Assembly (NCBI RefSeq): GCF_008329985.2
Contig: NZ_CP038437.2
Span: 496,001 to 560,000, forward strand
Origin: Halomonas binhaiensis
GTDB taxonomy: Bacteria > Pseudomonadota > Gammaproteobacteria > Pseudomonadales > Halomonadaceae
Direction: 5' to 3'
DNA: 64,000 nt
The notes under the pieces were generated by a model that was not told the DNA's origin, searched no databases, and saw only the letters and a program-made list of their open reading frames with translations. The position numbers and the translations under genes are program-made. Positions 16,484-25,569 of the stretch are shown here, in pieces (the first letter of the stretch is position 1; the number at the start of each line of letters is the position of its first letter).

Positions 16484-17761
16484 TCAGGACGCGGTCAACC
16501 AGGCTGCCGGCCATAGAATGATCTGTGGCAGCGCGGCAATCAGCACCAGAACGGTCAGGTTGAGCAGGTAGAAGGGCGTGGAGGCCAGTACCAGCCGATC
16601 GATGGGCACGCGTGACACCTGGGCGGTGGCGAAAAGACAGGTGCCAACAGGTGGTGAAGCCAGGCCAACGGCAAGGCTGGCGACCATGAAGATCAGGAAA
16701 TGCAGCGGATCGACACCTGCATTGACGGCGGCCGGCATCAGCACGGGAATCAACATCAGTGCTGCTGCGACGATATCCATCAGCATGCCCACCAGCAGGA
16801 AGATCAACCCCATCAGTATCAGGGTAGCGAAGGGCGAGCCGGTAATGGCGCCGATCAGGCCAGATGCCTTCTGCGGCAACAGGTCGACGGTAAACAGATA
16901 GGTCGCCACATTGGCCACCATCAGAATCAGCAAGACCGAGCCTGCTACATGTCCTGCCTTGATGATCAGCGGCAGCAGATCCCGCCAACCCAGTTCACGG
17001 TGTACCAGCGTCGCGATGATCAAGGTGTAGAGCACTGCCAGGCCGGCTCCTTCGGTGGGCGTGACGATACCGGAAAACATGCTGGTTAGGATGATCACCG
17101 GAGCGCCGATGGAGGGCAGGGCGCGCATCAGGGTGCGTAAGCTGTGCCGATATTCATGTCTCGATAGACTGCCGTAGCCACGGCGACGTGCGATGACTGT
17201 ATTGTAGATGGCCAGGGTGGCGGCCAGCAGCAGCCCCGGCCCAAGCCCTCCGGCAAGAGCCGCACCTACTGATTGGCCTGCTGAGGCGGCGGCAACGATG
17301 ATCAGAATGGAGGGCGGCACCAGAGTGGCGAGGGTCGCCGTGATCAGGGTCAAGGCGGCGGAATAGGGCAAGGGATAGCCGCGTGTCGTCATGGCACGGA
17401 TGGTGATCGGGCCCAGACTGGCAATGTCCGCCACAGAAGATCCGGAGATACCGCCGAAGACGAAGCTGGAGGCAATGTTGACATGCCCCAGCCCCCCCTT
17501 GAATCTGCCGACGACGGCTTCGGCAGCATCGAAGATGCGCTCTGAAAGGCCGCCACGTTCCATGATCTGACCGGCAAGAATGAACAGGGGGACGGCAATC
17601 AGCAGAAAGGAGTTGATCGAGGTCGACATGGCCTGGGCGACCATGGACAGCGGCAGATCAAACCACCACAGGGTCATTACCGCGGCAAGCCCCAGGGAAA
17701 CCGACAGAGGGATGCCCAGCAAGGCCAGCAGCGCGAAACTCACAAGCAGGAACAGGCTCAT
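16484..17761 (-). CDS. TRAP transporter large permease (DctM family)
   Basis: 425 residues beginning MSLFLLVSFALLALLGIPLS; the start at 17761 overlaps the small-permease stop by ATGA. An upstream in-frame extension would run through the small permease gene and is rejected. About twelve helices, with PLFILAGQIMERGG, FGGISGSSVADIASLGPI and LVPPSILIIVAAASAGQSVG motifs of DctM/SiaM-type proteins. It is the sodium-driven channel component of a tripartite transporter that takes up an organic acid in the periplasm, working with the small permease and the DctP-type binding protein upstream. Confidence 0.92.
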   Translation of the reverse strand: MSLFLLVSFALLALLGIPLSVSLGLAAVMTLWWFDLPLSMVAQAMSTSINSFLLIAVPLFILAGQIMERGGLSERIFDAAEAVVGRFKGGLGHVNIASSFVFGGISGSSVADIASLGPITIRAMTTRGYPLPYSAALTLITATLATLVPPSILIIVAAASAGQSVGAALAGGLGPGLLLAATLAIYNTVIARRRGYGSLSRHEYRHSLRTLMRALPSIGAPVIILTSMFSGIVTPTEGAGLAVLYTLIIATLVHRELGWRDLLPLIIKAGHVAGSVLLILMVANVATYLFTVDLLPQKASGLIGAITGSPFATLILMGLIFLLVGMLMDIVAAALMLIPVLMPAAVNAGVDPLHFLIFMVASLAVGLASPPVGTCLFATAQVSRVPIDRLVLASTPFYLLNLTVLVLIAALPQIILWPAAWLTAS

Positions 17762-18252
17762 GACAGCCCCTCCCTGACTTCCTGGGCCGCGTCGACGTGT
17801 GGTGTCATCAAGGCGTTGGTGATGACGCCCAGAATTGCCAACGTTGAACCCAGCACAATAGGCACACTGGTCAGCCATTTGCCTATCTGCAGGATGGCGG
17901 AGACTTCGCCGAACAGGATCTGTTGCTGGACGAGTTGCTGCCCGTGCCAGGCGACCACGGCCAGGAATATCGAGCAGGCCAGGACCTGAATCCACTTGAA
18001 CAGACCTGACAAGGCGGGCAAGCGGGCGGTAAACAGGTCCAGTGATGGGTGGAGGCCATGGCGAAAACCTGCTGCCATCCCCAGCCAGATGGTCCAGATG
18101 AACAAGAAGCGTGACAGCTCTTCGGTCCACACCAGTGAGCCGGCAACCAGTCGAGAACCGACCTGCAGCGAGATGATGATGACCATGCCGATGATGGCGG
18201 CCATTATCAGCAGGTCCACCAGTCGCCAGACCCAGCGTTCAAGTTGTTGCAT
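17758..18252 (-). CDS. TRAP transporter small permease (DctQ family)
   Basis: 164 residues with four hydrophobic helices and the family SRLVAGSLVWTEELSRFLFIW segment (about residues 32-52). It bridges the large permease and binding protein. ATGA overlap with the large-permease gene; 95 bases separate it from the binding-protein gene upstream. Confidence 0.92.
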   Translation of the reverse strand: MQQLERWVWRLVDLLIMAAIIGMVIIISLQVGSRLVAGSLVWTEELSRFLFIWTIWLGMAAGFRHGLHPSLDLFTARLPALSGLFKWIQVLACSIFLAVVAWHGQQLVQQQILFGEVSAILQIGKWLTSVPIVLGSTLAILGVITNALMTPHVDAAQEVREGLS

Positions 18253-18347
18253 GTGAATGTCCTCTCGGCAGTAGGAAAAGCATGGGCGTCCGCGAGAGGC
18301 CCATGCTGGTAAGAGACTTGCGGGGCCTGTGACATCTGGCCGATTCC

Positions 18348-19367
18348 TTACTGCTGACGGACGAATTCGAGACTCTTGTTCATGAAGTCTTCGCCGATCT
18401 CATCGCTGAATGCCTCGTAGGTACCCTGGGCGATAGTCTGGATCTTCTCTCGTTCCCCTTCTGCCAGTTGATTGACCTGCATGCCCTTTTCCTTGAGCTG
18501 TTCGATGATGACCTGTTCCTGCTCGATTTCGATCTGGTTGCGTTCGCTGGTCATCTCATCGGCCGCTTGCTGCACCTCGTCGCGGTACTCTTCGGGAATA
18601 CGTTTCCAGGCTGCATCGGACAGGGCCAGCAAGAAGGCATCGGCGACATGCTGGGTGATGTTCAACTGCCCCTGAACTTCGTAGAAGCGGTTGTTCCAGG
18701 GCACTTCGACCGGGTTCTCCTGGCCATCGATGGCCTTCAGTTGCAAGGCGCTGTAGACCTCCGAAAAGGCCATCGGAGAGGGGTTGGCTCCCAGCGCCTT
18801 GAACAGATTGACAAACAAGGGGTTGTTGGGAGTACGCAGGGTCAGGCCGGCAAAGTCTTCGGCGGTGGTGATGGGGGGTTCTCGGGTGGTGACATTGCGG
18901 AAGGTGCGCAGGAAGAAGTCGAGGCCATGGATATTCAGACGCTCCAGCGACTGCAGCAATTCCTGGCCTGGTTCACCATCCAGATAGGCCTGCAACTGGT
19001 CATAGTCGTTGAATAGATAAGGCAGGCTGATGGCGTTCATGCGCGGTTCAAAGGAAGCATAGACAGAAGACGCGAGAATCAGGCCGTCAAGCGCTCCGCT
19101 GCCGAGTTGATTGATGGCGGCATTCTGATCACCACCGAACAGCACACCATCCGGGAAAACCTGGAAAGTCACCTCGCCATTGGTCTTCTCATCCACCAAT
19201 TCAGAAAAGCGGTTGGCGGCTTGGCCGACGGAGGATTGTGCCGGGTCGGGGACGGCCAGGCGCAGATTGACAGCGGCCATGGCATCGGTGGCAAGTGCTG
19301 ACAGCACCAGGCCTGCAAGAATGGCCAGGTGGGGTACCTTGAGGCATTTTTGGGCATGGTATTTCAT
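18348..19367 (-). CDS. TRAP transporter substrate-binding protein (DctP family)
   Basis: 339 residues. Signal peptide about 1-31 ending DAMA, mature start near AVNLRLAVPDP. Family features: FSELVDEKTNGEVTFQVFPDG, the ligand-carboxylate region around GLTLRTPNNPLFVNLFKALGANPSPM with the conserved Arg, and SEVYSALQLKAIDGQENP. The presence of the conserved Arg suggests a carboxylate ligand; the neighbouring dehydrogenases fit a hydroxy- or sugar acid. Ligand not determinable from sequence. Confidence 0.9.
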   Translation of the reverse strand: MKYHAQKCLKVPHLAILAGLVLSALATDAMAAVNLRLAVPDPAQSSVGQAANRFSELVDEKTNGEVTFQVFPDGVLFGGDQNAAINQLGSGALDGLILASSVYASFEPRMNAISLPYLFNDYDQLQAYLDGEPGQELLQSLERLNIHGLDFFLRTFRNVTTREPPITTAEDFAGLTLRTPNNPLFVNLFKALGANPSPMAFSEVYSALQLKAIDGQENPVEVPWNNRFYEVQGQLNITQHVADAFLLALSDAAWKRIPEEYRDEVQQAADEMTSERNQIEIEQEQVIIEQLKEKGMQVNQLAEGEREKIQTIAQGTYEAFSDEIGEDFMNKSLEFVRQQ

Positions 19368-19420
19368 GGCGTGACTCCTTGTTTGAATTATCGGGTCAGT
19401 CGAGCTTTGGTGTCCCTTTT

Positions 19421-19452
19421 ATGAAGCTTTCCTGCTATGAAGCTGTCCTGCG
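19421..19452 (+). repeat. 16-bp tandem duplication upstream of the DctP gene
   Basis: ATGAAGCTTTCCTGCT followed by ATGAAGCTGTCCTGCG, in the 147-base gap between the TRAP genes and the reductase gene. Confidence 0.85.
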
Positions 19453-19514
19453 AAATGTGGATGCCTTTATCGTGTTTTCTGTCTTTGAAATCCGTTAAGT
19501 GATTGCTTGGTTGG

Positions 19515-20405
19515 TCAATCTTCCTCGAGGTGATTGCGACGCTGTATTTCCAGCAGAATGGCACTGTGGTCCAGGTCGCCACCGCCATTGGCCACCAGAT
19601 CAGCGAAAAGCTGATCCGTCAGGGCCAGCAACGGTAGCTCCAGTCCCAGGTCCTGGGCGACCTGGCAGGCGGCTCGGGTATCCTTGAGTTGATACTTGGC
19701 AGGGCCACCGGGAGTGAAGTTGCGTTCCAGCATGCGTTGGCCATGCTGCTCGAGGATGCGCGAGGAGGCGAAGCCGCCCAGCATGGCTTCGCGGACTTTC
19801 GCGGGATCGGCTCCGCCAGCCTCGGCCAGGGTCATGGCTTCGGCAACCGCAGCAAGAGTGGTGGCCACAGTCAGTTGATTGACCAGCTTGGCCAGAGCGC
19901 CTGTCCCGGCTGGGCCGACATGAATTGCCCGGCCCATGGGCGCAAGGATGCTGGCGGCCTGCTCGAAGTTCTCGGCAGTTCCGCCCACCATGATTGAAAG
20001 GTTGCCTTCGGTGGCACCTTTTTCTCCTCCGGAAACAGGCGCATCCAGCCACTTCAAGCCTTGGGCCTGGCTAAGCTCCGCCATCTCTTCTGCCTCATGG
20101 CGGGCAATAGAAGACATGACAATCAGTAGAGCGCCAGGTGGCATGGCATAGGCCGCTCCCTGGTCGCCGAACAGAATTTCCTTGCACACAGGTCCATTGC
20201 TCAGCATGACGATGACCACATCGCATTCACGTGCGGCTTCGACAGGCGTGGGCATGATACGAATGCCTGCCGAACGCAGCGCGGGATAGCGATGGTCACT
20301 ACGGTTCCAGGCGCACACATCGAAACCCGCGGCAGACAGGTTGGAGGCCATGGGTTGCCCCATGATGCCGGTGCCCAGAACGGCGATGGTTGGCTTGTGG
20401 GTCAT
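19515..20405 (-). CDS. Beta-hydroxyacid dehydrogenase (GarR/3-hydroxyisobutyrate dehydrogenase family)
   Basis: 296 residues. Rossmann motif GTGIMGQPMASNL at about 11-23, substrate-binding DAPVSGGEKGATEGNLSIMVGG near 120-141, and the catalytic Lys in GALAKLVNQ. Members reduce tartronate semialdehyde or oxidise 3-hydroxyisobutyrate, 6-phosphogluconate-like and related acids. Its place in the TRAP operon suggests the second or later step on the imported acid. Exact substrate uncertain. Confidence 0.85.
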   Translation of the reverse strand: MTHKPTIAVLGTGIMGQPMASNLSAAGFDVCAWNRSDHRYPALRSAGIRIMPTPVEAARECDVVIVMLSNGPVCKEILFGDQGAAYAMPPGALLIVMSSIARHEAEEMAELSQAQGLKWLDAPVSGGEKGATEGNLSIMVGGTAENFEQAASILAPMGRAIHVGPAGTGALAKLVNQLTVATTLAAVAEAMTLAEAGGADPAKVREAMLGGFASSRILEQHGQRMLERNFTPGGPAKYQLKDTRAACQVAQDLGLELPLLALTDQLFADLVANGGGDLDHSAILLEIQRRNHLEED

Positions 20406-20419
20406 GCTGATCCTCGGGG

Positions 20420-20722
20420 TTACTGTCGGGTCAGAAAGCGTACGGGAAGCTCACGCTCGACCAGTGAAAGGGACTCTCGGAATGCCGCCAGGTGCGGTGT
20501 TTCGAGATGCGTGTCGAAATCATCCCGCGAGCGATAGGCTTCATAGAAAACCACGTGCGGTATTTCCGTGTCCTGTTGCAGATGGATATCGAACTGCAGA
20601 CATCCTGGTTCATCGGCAACCGAACGAGTGGCATCCTCGTGGGCAGCCGCCAGAAATGCCTCGAGATTGGCGGCAGACACTTCAAATTCTGCTATCACGA
20701 CAAAGGCGTGGGAACTGTTCAT
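20420..20722 (-). CDS. Small ABM-domain protein (antibiotic biosynthesis monooxygenase / YgiN-like)
   Basis: 100 residues of the dimeric alpha/beta-barrel ABM fold: FVVIAEFEVSA at the N-terminus, EPGCLQFDIHLQQD in the middle, FYEAYRSRDDFDTHLETPH near 58-76. Such proteins act as cofactor-free monooxygenases or as accessory binding proteins for reactive sugars and quinols. Start at 20722 chosen to match family length; a longer in-frame region continues into the neighbouring gene and is rejected. Lies between the two dehydrogenase genes, 14 bases from each neighbour. Confidence 0.85.
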   Translation of the reverse strand: MNSSHAFVVIAEFEVSAANLEAFLAAAHEDATRSVADEPGCLQFDIHLQQDTEIPHVVFYEAYRSRDDFDTHLETPHLAAFRESLSLVERELPVRFLTRQ

Positions 20723-20735
20723 GGGCTGGGCCTCC

Positions 20736-22076
20736 TCAGCGAGCCATGGTACGAACTTGTTCGAGGCGCACCTCGATGACATCGCGATCCTCGACCAGCT
20801 CCACATCCGACATGCGTACGACCTGGTCCTTGCGTACGTCATTGCGCAGCCTGACGTGGTGGGCAAGGCCGATAGGAAGTGCATCATGCTGGATACTGAG
20901 CGTGGCAGGAATCGCCTTGGCCCAGACCGTGTAGCCACCTTCACCATCCAGCATCTCGCCTGCTTTCAGGTCTCTCTTGGCGGTGGCCACGGCGTCGGCA
21001 CGGAACTCCACAGAGCTGCCCGTTGCCTCTCCACGCAGGCAGGCGGAAAGGACGCTGACAGAAGTCTCGAGGCCAATCAGGTGGAAAGGGCGCCACATGG
21101 AGCCATACCAGCCAGATTTATCCGTGAGCAGGCCATATTGCTGGAAACAGTCCCGGGTATATTGATCCGGGGCCCTGAAGGTCACGAACATGCCATAGCG
21201 GATGTTGTTGAGCACTTCACGGCCATCGGGCTCCTGGCTGGCAGCGATATCCACGAGACCAGCGCGCGGCAGTCTCCCGCCTTCGCTGGCCGGCTTGAAT
21301 ACCGAGGTCAGGTCGTGAAGGCCGGAAGGATAGAAGGCCAGGCCGTCATCGGGGCAGTCCAGGCCAGTTCCGTTGGCCACCGCGGCCATTTCAATGGCGG
21401 CCTTGGTGCCATCGGTGAAGGAGTTGTACATCTTGGGATTGAAGTCGCCCTTGGCCACTTCCTCATCGCTCCAGCCGAAGAATCCCCACACGGTATCCGG
21501 TGTCGAGTAACGATAGCGAGGTTCGAAGTTCATGCCCTTGCCGGCGGCAACCAGCTCGAAACCACAGGATCTGACCCAGTCCACCAGCTCGCAGATGGCA
21601 GCAGGCTGATCACCATAGGCCATGGAATAGACGAGATTCTTCTGCCTGGCCCGCTGGGCAATGATGGGGCCACACATCACATCAGCTTCAACATTGACCA
21701 TGACCACATGCTTGTCATTGTCGATGGCCATTAGGGCATGCCGGACACCGGCGATGGGATGCCCGGTGGCCTCGATGATGCAGTCGATGTCCCCGAATTC
21801 GCAGAGTTCCTGAGCACTGGAAGTGATGAAGGTTCTGCCGGTGTCCATGGCATCAGCAAAGGAGGTTGCGGAATACTCACTTTCTTCCCAGCCTGTGCGG
21901 CGAAGTGAGGCCTTGGCTTTTTGTGGATCGAGTTCGGCAACGCCCACGATGTGGTAGCCGGTGATCTTTCTGGCCTGAGCCAGCACCATCGAGCCGAATT
22001 TTCCTGCACCAATCAAACCGACACGAATGGATTTTCCGCTGTCATGGTACTGCGCAAGCATTGACGACAGGTTCAT
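20736..22076 (-). CDS. NAD(P)-dependent oxidoreductase with C-terminal SAF domain (homoserine-dehydrogenase-like)
   Basis: 446 residues. Rossmann fold at the N-terminus (VGLIGAGKFGSMVLAQA, about 19-35), a homoserine-dehydrogenase-like catalytic domain with the EATGHPIAG and NVEADVMCGP stretches, then a SAF (antifreeze/FlgA-like) domain in the last ~90 residues (TAKRDLKAGEMLDGEG). Members are widespread next to TRAP transporters and sugar-acid genes but few are biochemically characterised. Start chosen at 22076, with GGGAG 8 bases upstream; an upstream ATG adds 17 non-conserved residues. First gene of the TRAP operon. Confidence 0.82.
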   Translation of the reverse strand: MNLSSMLAQYHDSGKSIRVGLIGAGKFGSMVLAQARKITGYHIVGVAELDPQKAKASLRRTGWEESEYSATSFADAMDTGRTFITSSAQELCEFGDIDCIIEATGHPIAGVRHALMAIDNDKHVVMVNVEADVMCGPIIAQRARQKNLVYSMAYGDQPAAICELVDWVRSCGFELVAAGKGMNFEPRYRYSTPDTVWGFFGWSDEEVAKGDFNPKMYNSFTDGTKAAIEMAAVANGTGLDCPDDGLAFYPSGLHDLTSVFKPASEGGRLPRAGLVDIAASQEPDGREVLNNIRYGMFVTFRAPDQYTRDCFQQYGLLTDKSGWYGSMWRPFHLIGLETSVSVLSACLRGEATGSSVEFRADAVATAKRDLKAGEMLDGEGGYTVWAKAIPATLSIQHDALPIGLAHHVRLRNDVRKDQVVRMSDVELVEDRDVIEVRLEQVRTMAR

Positions 22077-22257
22077 GTATGACACTCCCGGAGTCGAGTA
22101 CATGGGAAGACGTGACGTCTGCACCAAGCGGCAGGTTTCTCATGGTTGTGATACTGCCACTTGTCCAAGCCAGGCCGTCACTATCTCCAGTAAGGGTGGT
22201 AATTCAGGAGTGTATGAGCTTTGAGTGAAGCTACAATTTACTTTTGCTTGGTGACTT

Positions 22258-23166
22258 TTAAGTTTGTCTAAACAGTTTGCTTTGCTCCTGATGCCACTGA
22301 CGGGCAACCTCGCTGATCCAGTCAATGAAATGACGGACATGCGGTAGACGCAGGCTCTGATGAGGGCATACCAACCACTGGGTACATATTTCCATGACAG
22401 GAGGATTTCGCACTGGAATGACCAGCTTTGCGCCGAGCACTTCTTGCGACATCATCAGGTTGCTTTCCAGTGCTATTCCCATGCCGAGAGCCGCTGCATC
22501 AACAGACATGTGCGAGCGGTCGAAATACAGGTTACGCAAGAACCCTTCATCCTTGATGCCTGCCCTGTTGAACCAGGTACGCCACTGGATCTGAGCCTTT
22601 ACCGAGTGAATGAGACGGTAGTCAATGATGTCTGCGGCACAAAGCGATCCAGCCTCGGCCAGAGAAGGAGAGCACACGGGAAGAAAGCGTTCACTGACCA
22701 AGGGCTGAACATTCAAGCCTGTCCAGCGTCCTGTGCCATGGCGAATCTCGATATCCACCCGCTCACGGCTGAAATCAGTAGGTTCGTTGGAGCCATCGAT
22801 GCGCACTTCCAGGCCGGGAAATCTGGTGAGAAAGTCATCCAGGCGTGGCAGCAACCACTTGGTGGCAATCGTCGGTGTCGCCCGAATGGTCAGACGAGTG
22901 GGCGCCTGGGTGCCGCGCAACTGGTCAGTCACCTTGATGATGTGTTCGATGTCTTCGGCGATAAGCTCGAAATAGCGCTCTCCGGCCTCGGTCAGGCGCA
23001 CGGTTCTTCCTGAGCGCACGATCAGCGTGGTGCCGATCTGTTCCTCCAGCGAGCGTAGCTGCTGGCTGACAGCAGAAGGGGTCACATGCAGATACTCGGA
23101 GGCGGCTGTCACGCTCTGGGTGCGCGCTACATGATAGAAGACAGCAATGCTGCGAAATGGGGTCAT
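22258..23166 (-). CDS. LysR-family regulator (GcvA-like)
   Basis: 302 residues, starting MTPFRSIAVFYHVART; helix-turn-helix about 8-65 (SVTAASEYLHVTPSAVSQQLRSLE in part), effector domain about 90-295 with the GcvA-type VRIDGSNEPTDFSRERVDIEIRHG segment. The longer reading from 23235 adds a non-conserved leader and is less likely. It lies immediately upstream of the SAF oxidoreductase/TRAP operon on the same strand, so control of that operon is the simplest guess. Confidence 0.87.
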   Translation of the reverse strand: MTPFRSIAVFYHVARTQSVTAASEYLHVTPSAVSQQLRSLEEQIGTTLIVRSGRTVRLTEAGERYFELIAEDIEHIIKVTDQLRGTQAPTRLTIRATPTIATKWLLPRLDDFLTRFPGLEVRIDGSNEPTDFSRERVDIEIRHGTGRWTGLNVQPLVSERFLPVCSPSLAEAGSLCAADIIDYRLIHSVKAQIQWRTWFNRAGIKDEGFLRNLYFDRSHMSVDAAALGMGIALESNLMMSQEVLGAKLVIPVRNPPVMEICTQWLVCPHQSLRLPHVRHFIDWISEVARQWHQEQSKLFRQT

Positions 23167-23337
23167 GGCAGTACTCGAACCGGGAATGATCGTAATGACA
23201 GCCAGGTCATAGTGCACAGGCTGCATCGTCATCACCAGTGCGAGAGTACGGCGGCAAGGAGGAAATACCGCGCCCGGGCATGCTCATCAGCAAACCTGGG
23301 CGTGGTATGGATACTCAAATATCGAATATATGCTCGA

Positions 23338-24786
23338 TCAACCTGCAGGCCCGATCAGATGCTTCACTTCGAGGTAACCCGCCAGGCCCCAGAGGCCCAG
23401 TTCGCGGCCGATGCCGCTGATGCCGAAGCCGCCCCAACTGGCCTCAGGCATGACGATCTGCTCACTGTTGTACCAGATGCTGCCTGCACGCAATTGGCGG
23501 CCGACTCGGCGAGCACGTTCGACATCACTGGAGATAACGGTCGCCGCCAAGCCGAAATCGCTGTCGTTGGCCAGTTGAATGGCTTCTTCTTCACTGGCCG
23601 CAGAGCGTGCGCACAGTACCGGGCCGAAGATTTCCTCGCGCCACAGGCGGCTGTCGGTCGGTACATCGCGGAACAGGGTGGGAGCAATGAACTCGCCCTG
23701 AGCGGGGAGCTGATGGTGACTGGCATCACGCACGGCAACCAGACCTTCGTCACGGGCAATGGCAAGATAGTCTTCCACGGCCTGGCGCTGACGGGCGCTG
23801 GTCATGGGGCCCATGCCGGTGTCATCGGCCAGCGGGTCGCCCAGGCGAATGGCATCCATGCGTACGGCCAATGCTGCATACAGGTCCTCGGCCAGTGACT
23901 GGTGCACAATCAGGCGCGAGGTCGCCGAGCAGATCTGGCCAGAATTGAAATAGATGCCGGCCATGACCCAGTCGGCTGCCTGGTCGATATCCGCATCATC
24001 CAGTACCAGGATCGGTGATTTACCGCCCAGCTCAAGAGACACGCCACGAATGCCCTTGGCAGCGGCGAGCATGACCTTTTCTCCCACGGCATTGCTGCCA
24101 GTGAAGGACAGTTTATCCACACCCGGATGCTCTGACAGCAGGGCACCGATGCCTTGGCCATCACCATGAACCAGGTTGAAGACGCCCGCGGGAAGATCAA
24201 TCTCCAGGGCGATCTCAGCCAATGCCTGCTCTGGCAGTGGTGTCACTTCCGAAGGTTTGAAGACAATGGTGCAGCCTGCAGCCAGTGCCGGCGCAATTTT
24301 CCAGGCGCTGGTGACCAGCGGGAAGTTCCATGGGGTGATCAGGCCGACCACGCCCACCGGATCTTCATAGGTACGTGCTTCGACGCCGTCCATGCCATGT
24401 TCGACAAGCCTTCCCTGACGCTGCTCCAGGGCCCGAGCCTGTTCGGCGTAATAGCGATAGCAGGCAATGGCATCATCCAGGTCGATGCCGGCCTCGGCCA
24501 GAGGTTTGCCATTATTGACCGCGGACAGGCGTATCAATGCGTCACGGCGCTCGGCCAGGGCGTCGGCAAAGGCATCCAGATAAGCGCCGCGACGATAGCC
24601 GCCCAGCCCCTGCCATATTGGCAGTGCCTGGCGAGCTGCTGCGACGGCTGCATCTACATCAGCAGGGTCGCCGGCGGTGAGTTCGGCAATCTGTTCCTGG
24701 CGATAAGGGTCGGTGACGGGCAGGCGGCGAGTGCCGTGGCTTTCTACCCAGTGGTTGCCAATGAATTGTTGGGTGAGTCGTTGCAT
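23338..24786 (-). CDS. Aldehyde dehydrogenase (BetB/KauB-like)
   Basis: 482 residues, NAD-dependent class. Asn in TPWNFPLVTSAWKIAPALAAG, SFTGSNAVGEKV cofactor loop, catalytic Glu in SLELGGKSP (about residue 252) and catalytic Cys in FNSGQICSATSRL (about 287). The EEIFGPV motif is present. Betaine-aldehyde and aminoaldehyde dehydrogenases share these features. The same-strand neighbours aruI and gbuA make 4-guanidinobutyraldehyde the attractive substrate (as for KauB in Pseudomonas); betaine aldehyde or another aminoaldehyde is possible. Identity of substrate is inference. Confidence 0.85.
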   Translation of the reverse strand: MQRLTQQFIGNHWVESHGTRRLPVTDPYRQEQIAELTAGDPADVDAAVAAARQALPIWQGLGGYRRGAYLDAFADALAERRDALIRLSAVNNGKPLAEAGIDLDDAIACYRYYAEQARALEQRQGRLVEHGMDGVEARTYEDPVGVVGLITPWNFPLVTSAWKIAPALAAGCTIVFKPSEVTPLPEQALAEIALEIDLPAGVFNLVHGDGQGIGALLSEHPGVDKLSFTGSNAVGEKVMLAAAKGIRGVSLELGGKSPILVLDDADIDQAADWVMAGIYFNSGQICSATSRLIVHQSLAEDLYAALAVRMDAIRLGDPLADDTGMGPMTSARQRQAVEDYLAIARDEGLVAVRDASHHQLPAQGEFIAPTLFRDVPTDSRLWREEIFGPVLCARSAASEEEAIQLANDSDFGLAATVISSDVERARRVGRQLRAGSIWYNSEQIVMPEASWGGFGISGIGRELGLWGLAGYLEVKHLIGPAG

Positions 24787-24825
24787 GGGGAAATCTCATG
24801 GGACGTCGTGGCTGGTCAGAGGGCT

Positions 24826-25569
24826 CTAGAGTTGATGAGCCCGCAGCCAATGGTCGATCAGTTCATGCAGGCGCTGTCCCGAAAAACTCGGGAAGTGTCC
24901 ACCATGAACCGTGCGTACAGGCAGCGCATTCAAGCGGCGCAGGCTAGTGGCATAATCCTGCAGGTTGCTGTGGTAGGCATCCTCGATCAGTTCTCCGTCA
25001 TAGATGATGTCGCCGGAGATCAGCGTGGCGCTCTTGGCCTCCCATAACGCAATGCCTCCCGGGGAGTGGCCGGGGGTATGGATAACGCTGAAGCGGCGAT
25101 CGCCGAGGTCGAGGATATCGCCATCCTCGAGCAGCCTGACCTCAGGCGGTGCTGGAATGTGGTACCCACTGTGCGAGTAAGGCTCAGGAGGCAGCGCATC
25201 GAACATGCTGTCGTCGAGAAACTGACTGGCCAGGGTTCTCTTGTTGTCGGGCTGCCGCAGGATATTGGCCTCATCGCGGTGCACCAGGCAGCTATCGAAT
25301 TCATGAGCGGCGCCAATGTGATCGAAATGGGTGTGACTGGCCACCGCCAGAATCTCCTGCTCCGCCAGCAAGGCAACGCTCTGACGCAGGGGAACGGCGC
25401 CAAGCCCGAAGTCGACGACCAGATCACGCTCTCTACCGCGGACATGCCAGATATTGCAACGGTAGAACGGCTTGATCGCAGGTTCATCGATCAGTGTGAT
25501 GCCGTCTGCCAAGTGTCTGGTGCGATACCAGTTGCTAGCCTCTGCTCTGGAAACATGAAAGCGCGTCAT
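24826..25569 (-). CDS. Metallo-beta-lactamase-fold hydrolase
   Basis: 247 residues. Zinc motif SHTHFDHIGA at about 78-87, further ligands HTPGHSPGG and the C-terminal VHGGH. General MBL hydrolase architecture; no motif identifies the substrate (candidates: lactone, thioester or cyclic ureide). Start overlaps the nitrilase stop by ATGA, so it is cotranslated with that gene and the NCS1 permease. Confidence 0.82.
   Translation of the reverse strand: MTRFHVSRAEASNWYRTRHLADGITLIDEPAIKPFYRCNIWHVRGRERDLVVDFGLGAVPLRQSVALLAEQEILAVASHTHFDHIGAAHEFDSCLVHRDEANILRQPDNKRTLASQFLDDSMFDALPPEPYSHSGYHIPAPPEVRLLEDGDILDLGDRRFSVIHTPGHSPGGIALWEAKSATLISGDIIYDGELIEDAYHSNLQDYATSLRRLNALPVRTVHGGHFPSFSGQRLHELIDHWLRAHQL

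Noticed and set aside
16484-18130. Extended reading of the large TRAP permease (548 residues)
   Set aside because: The N-terminal 120 residues read through the small permease gene out of frame; the family start is at 17761.
20568-21734. 388-codon plus-strand frame opposite the SAF-domain oxidoreductase
   Set aside because: No ribosome site or motif; the minus-strand protein has a Rossmann fold and SAF domain.
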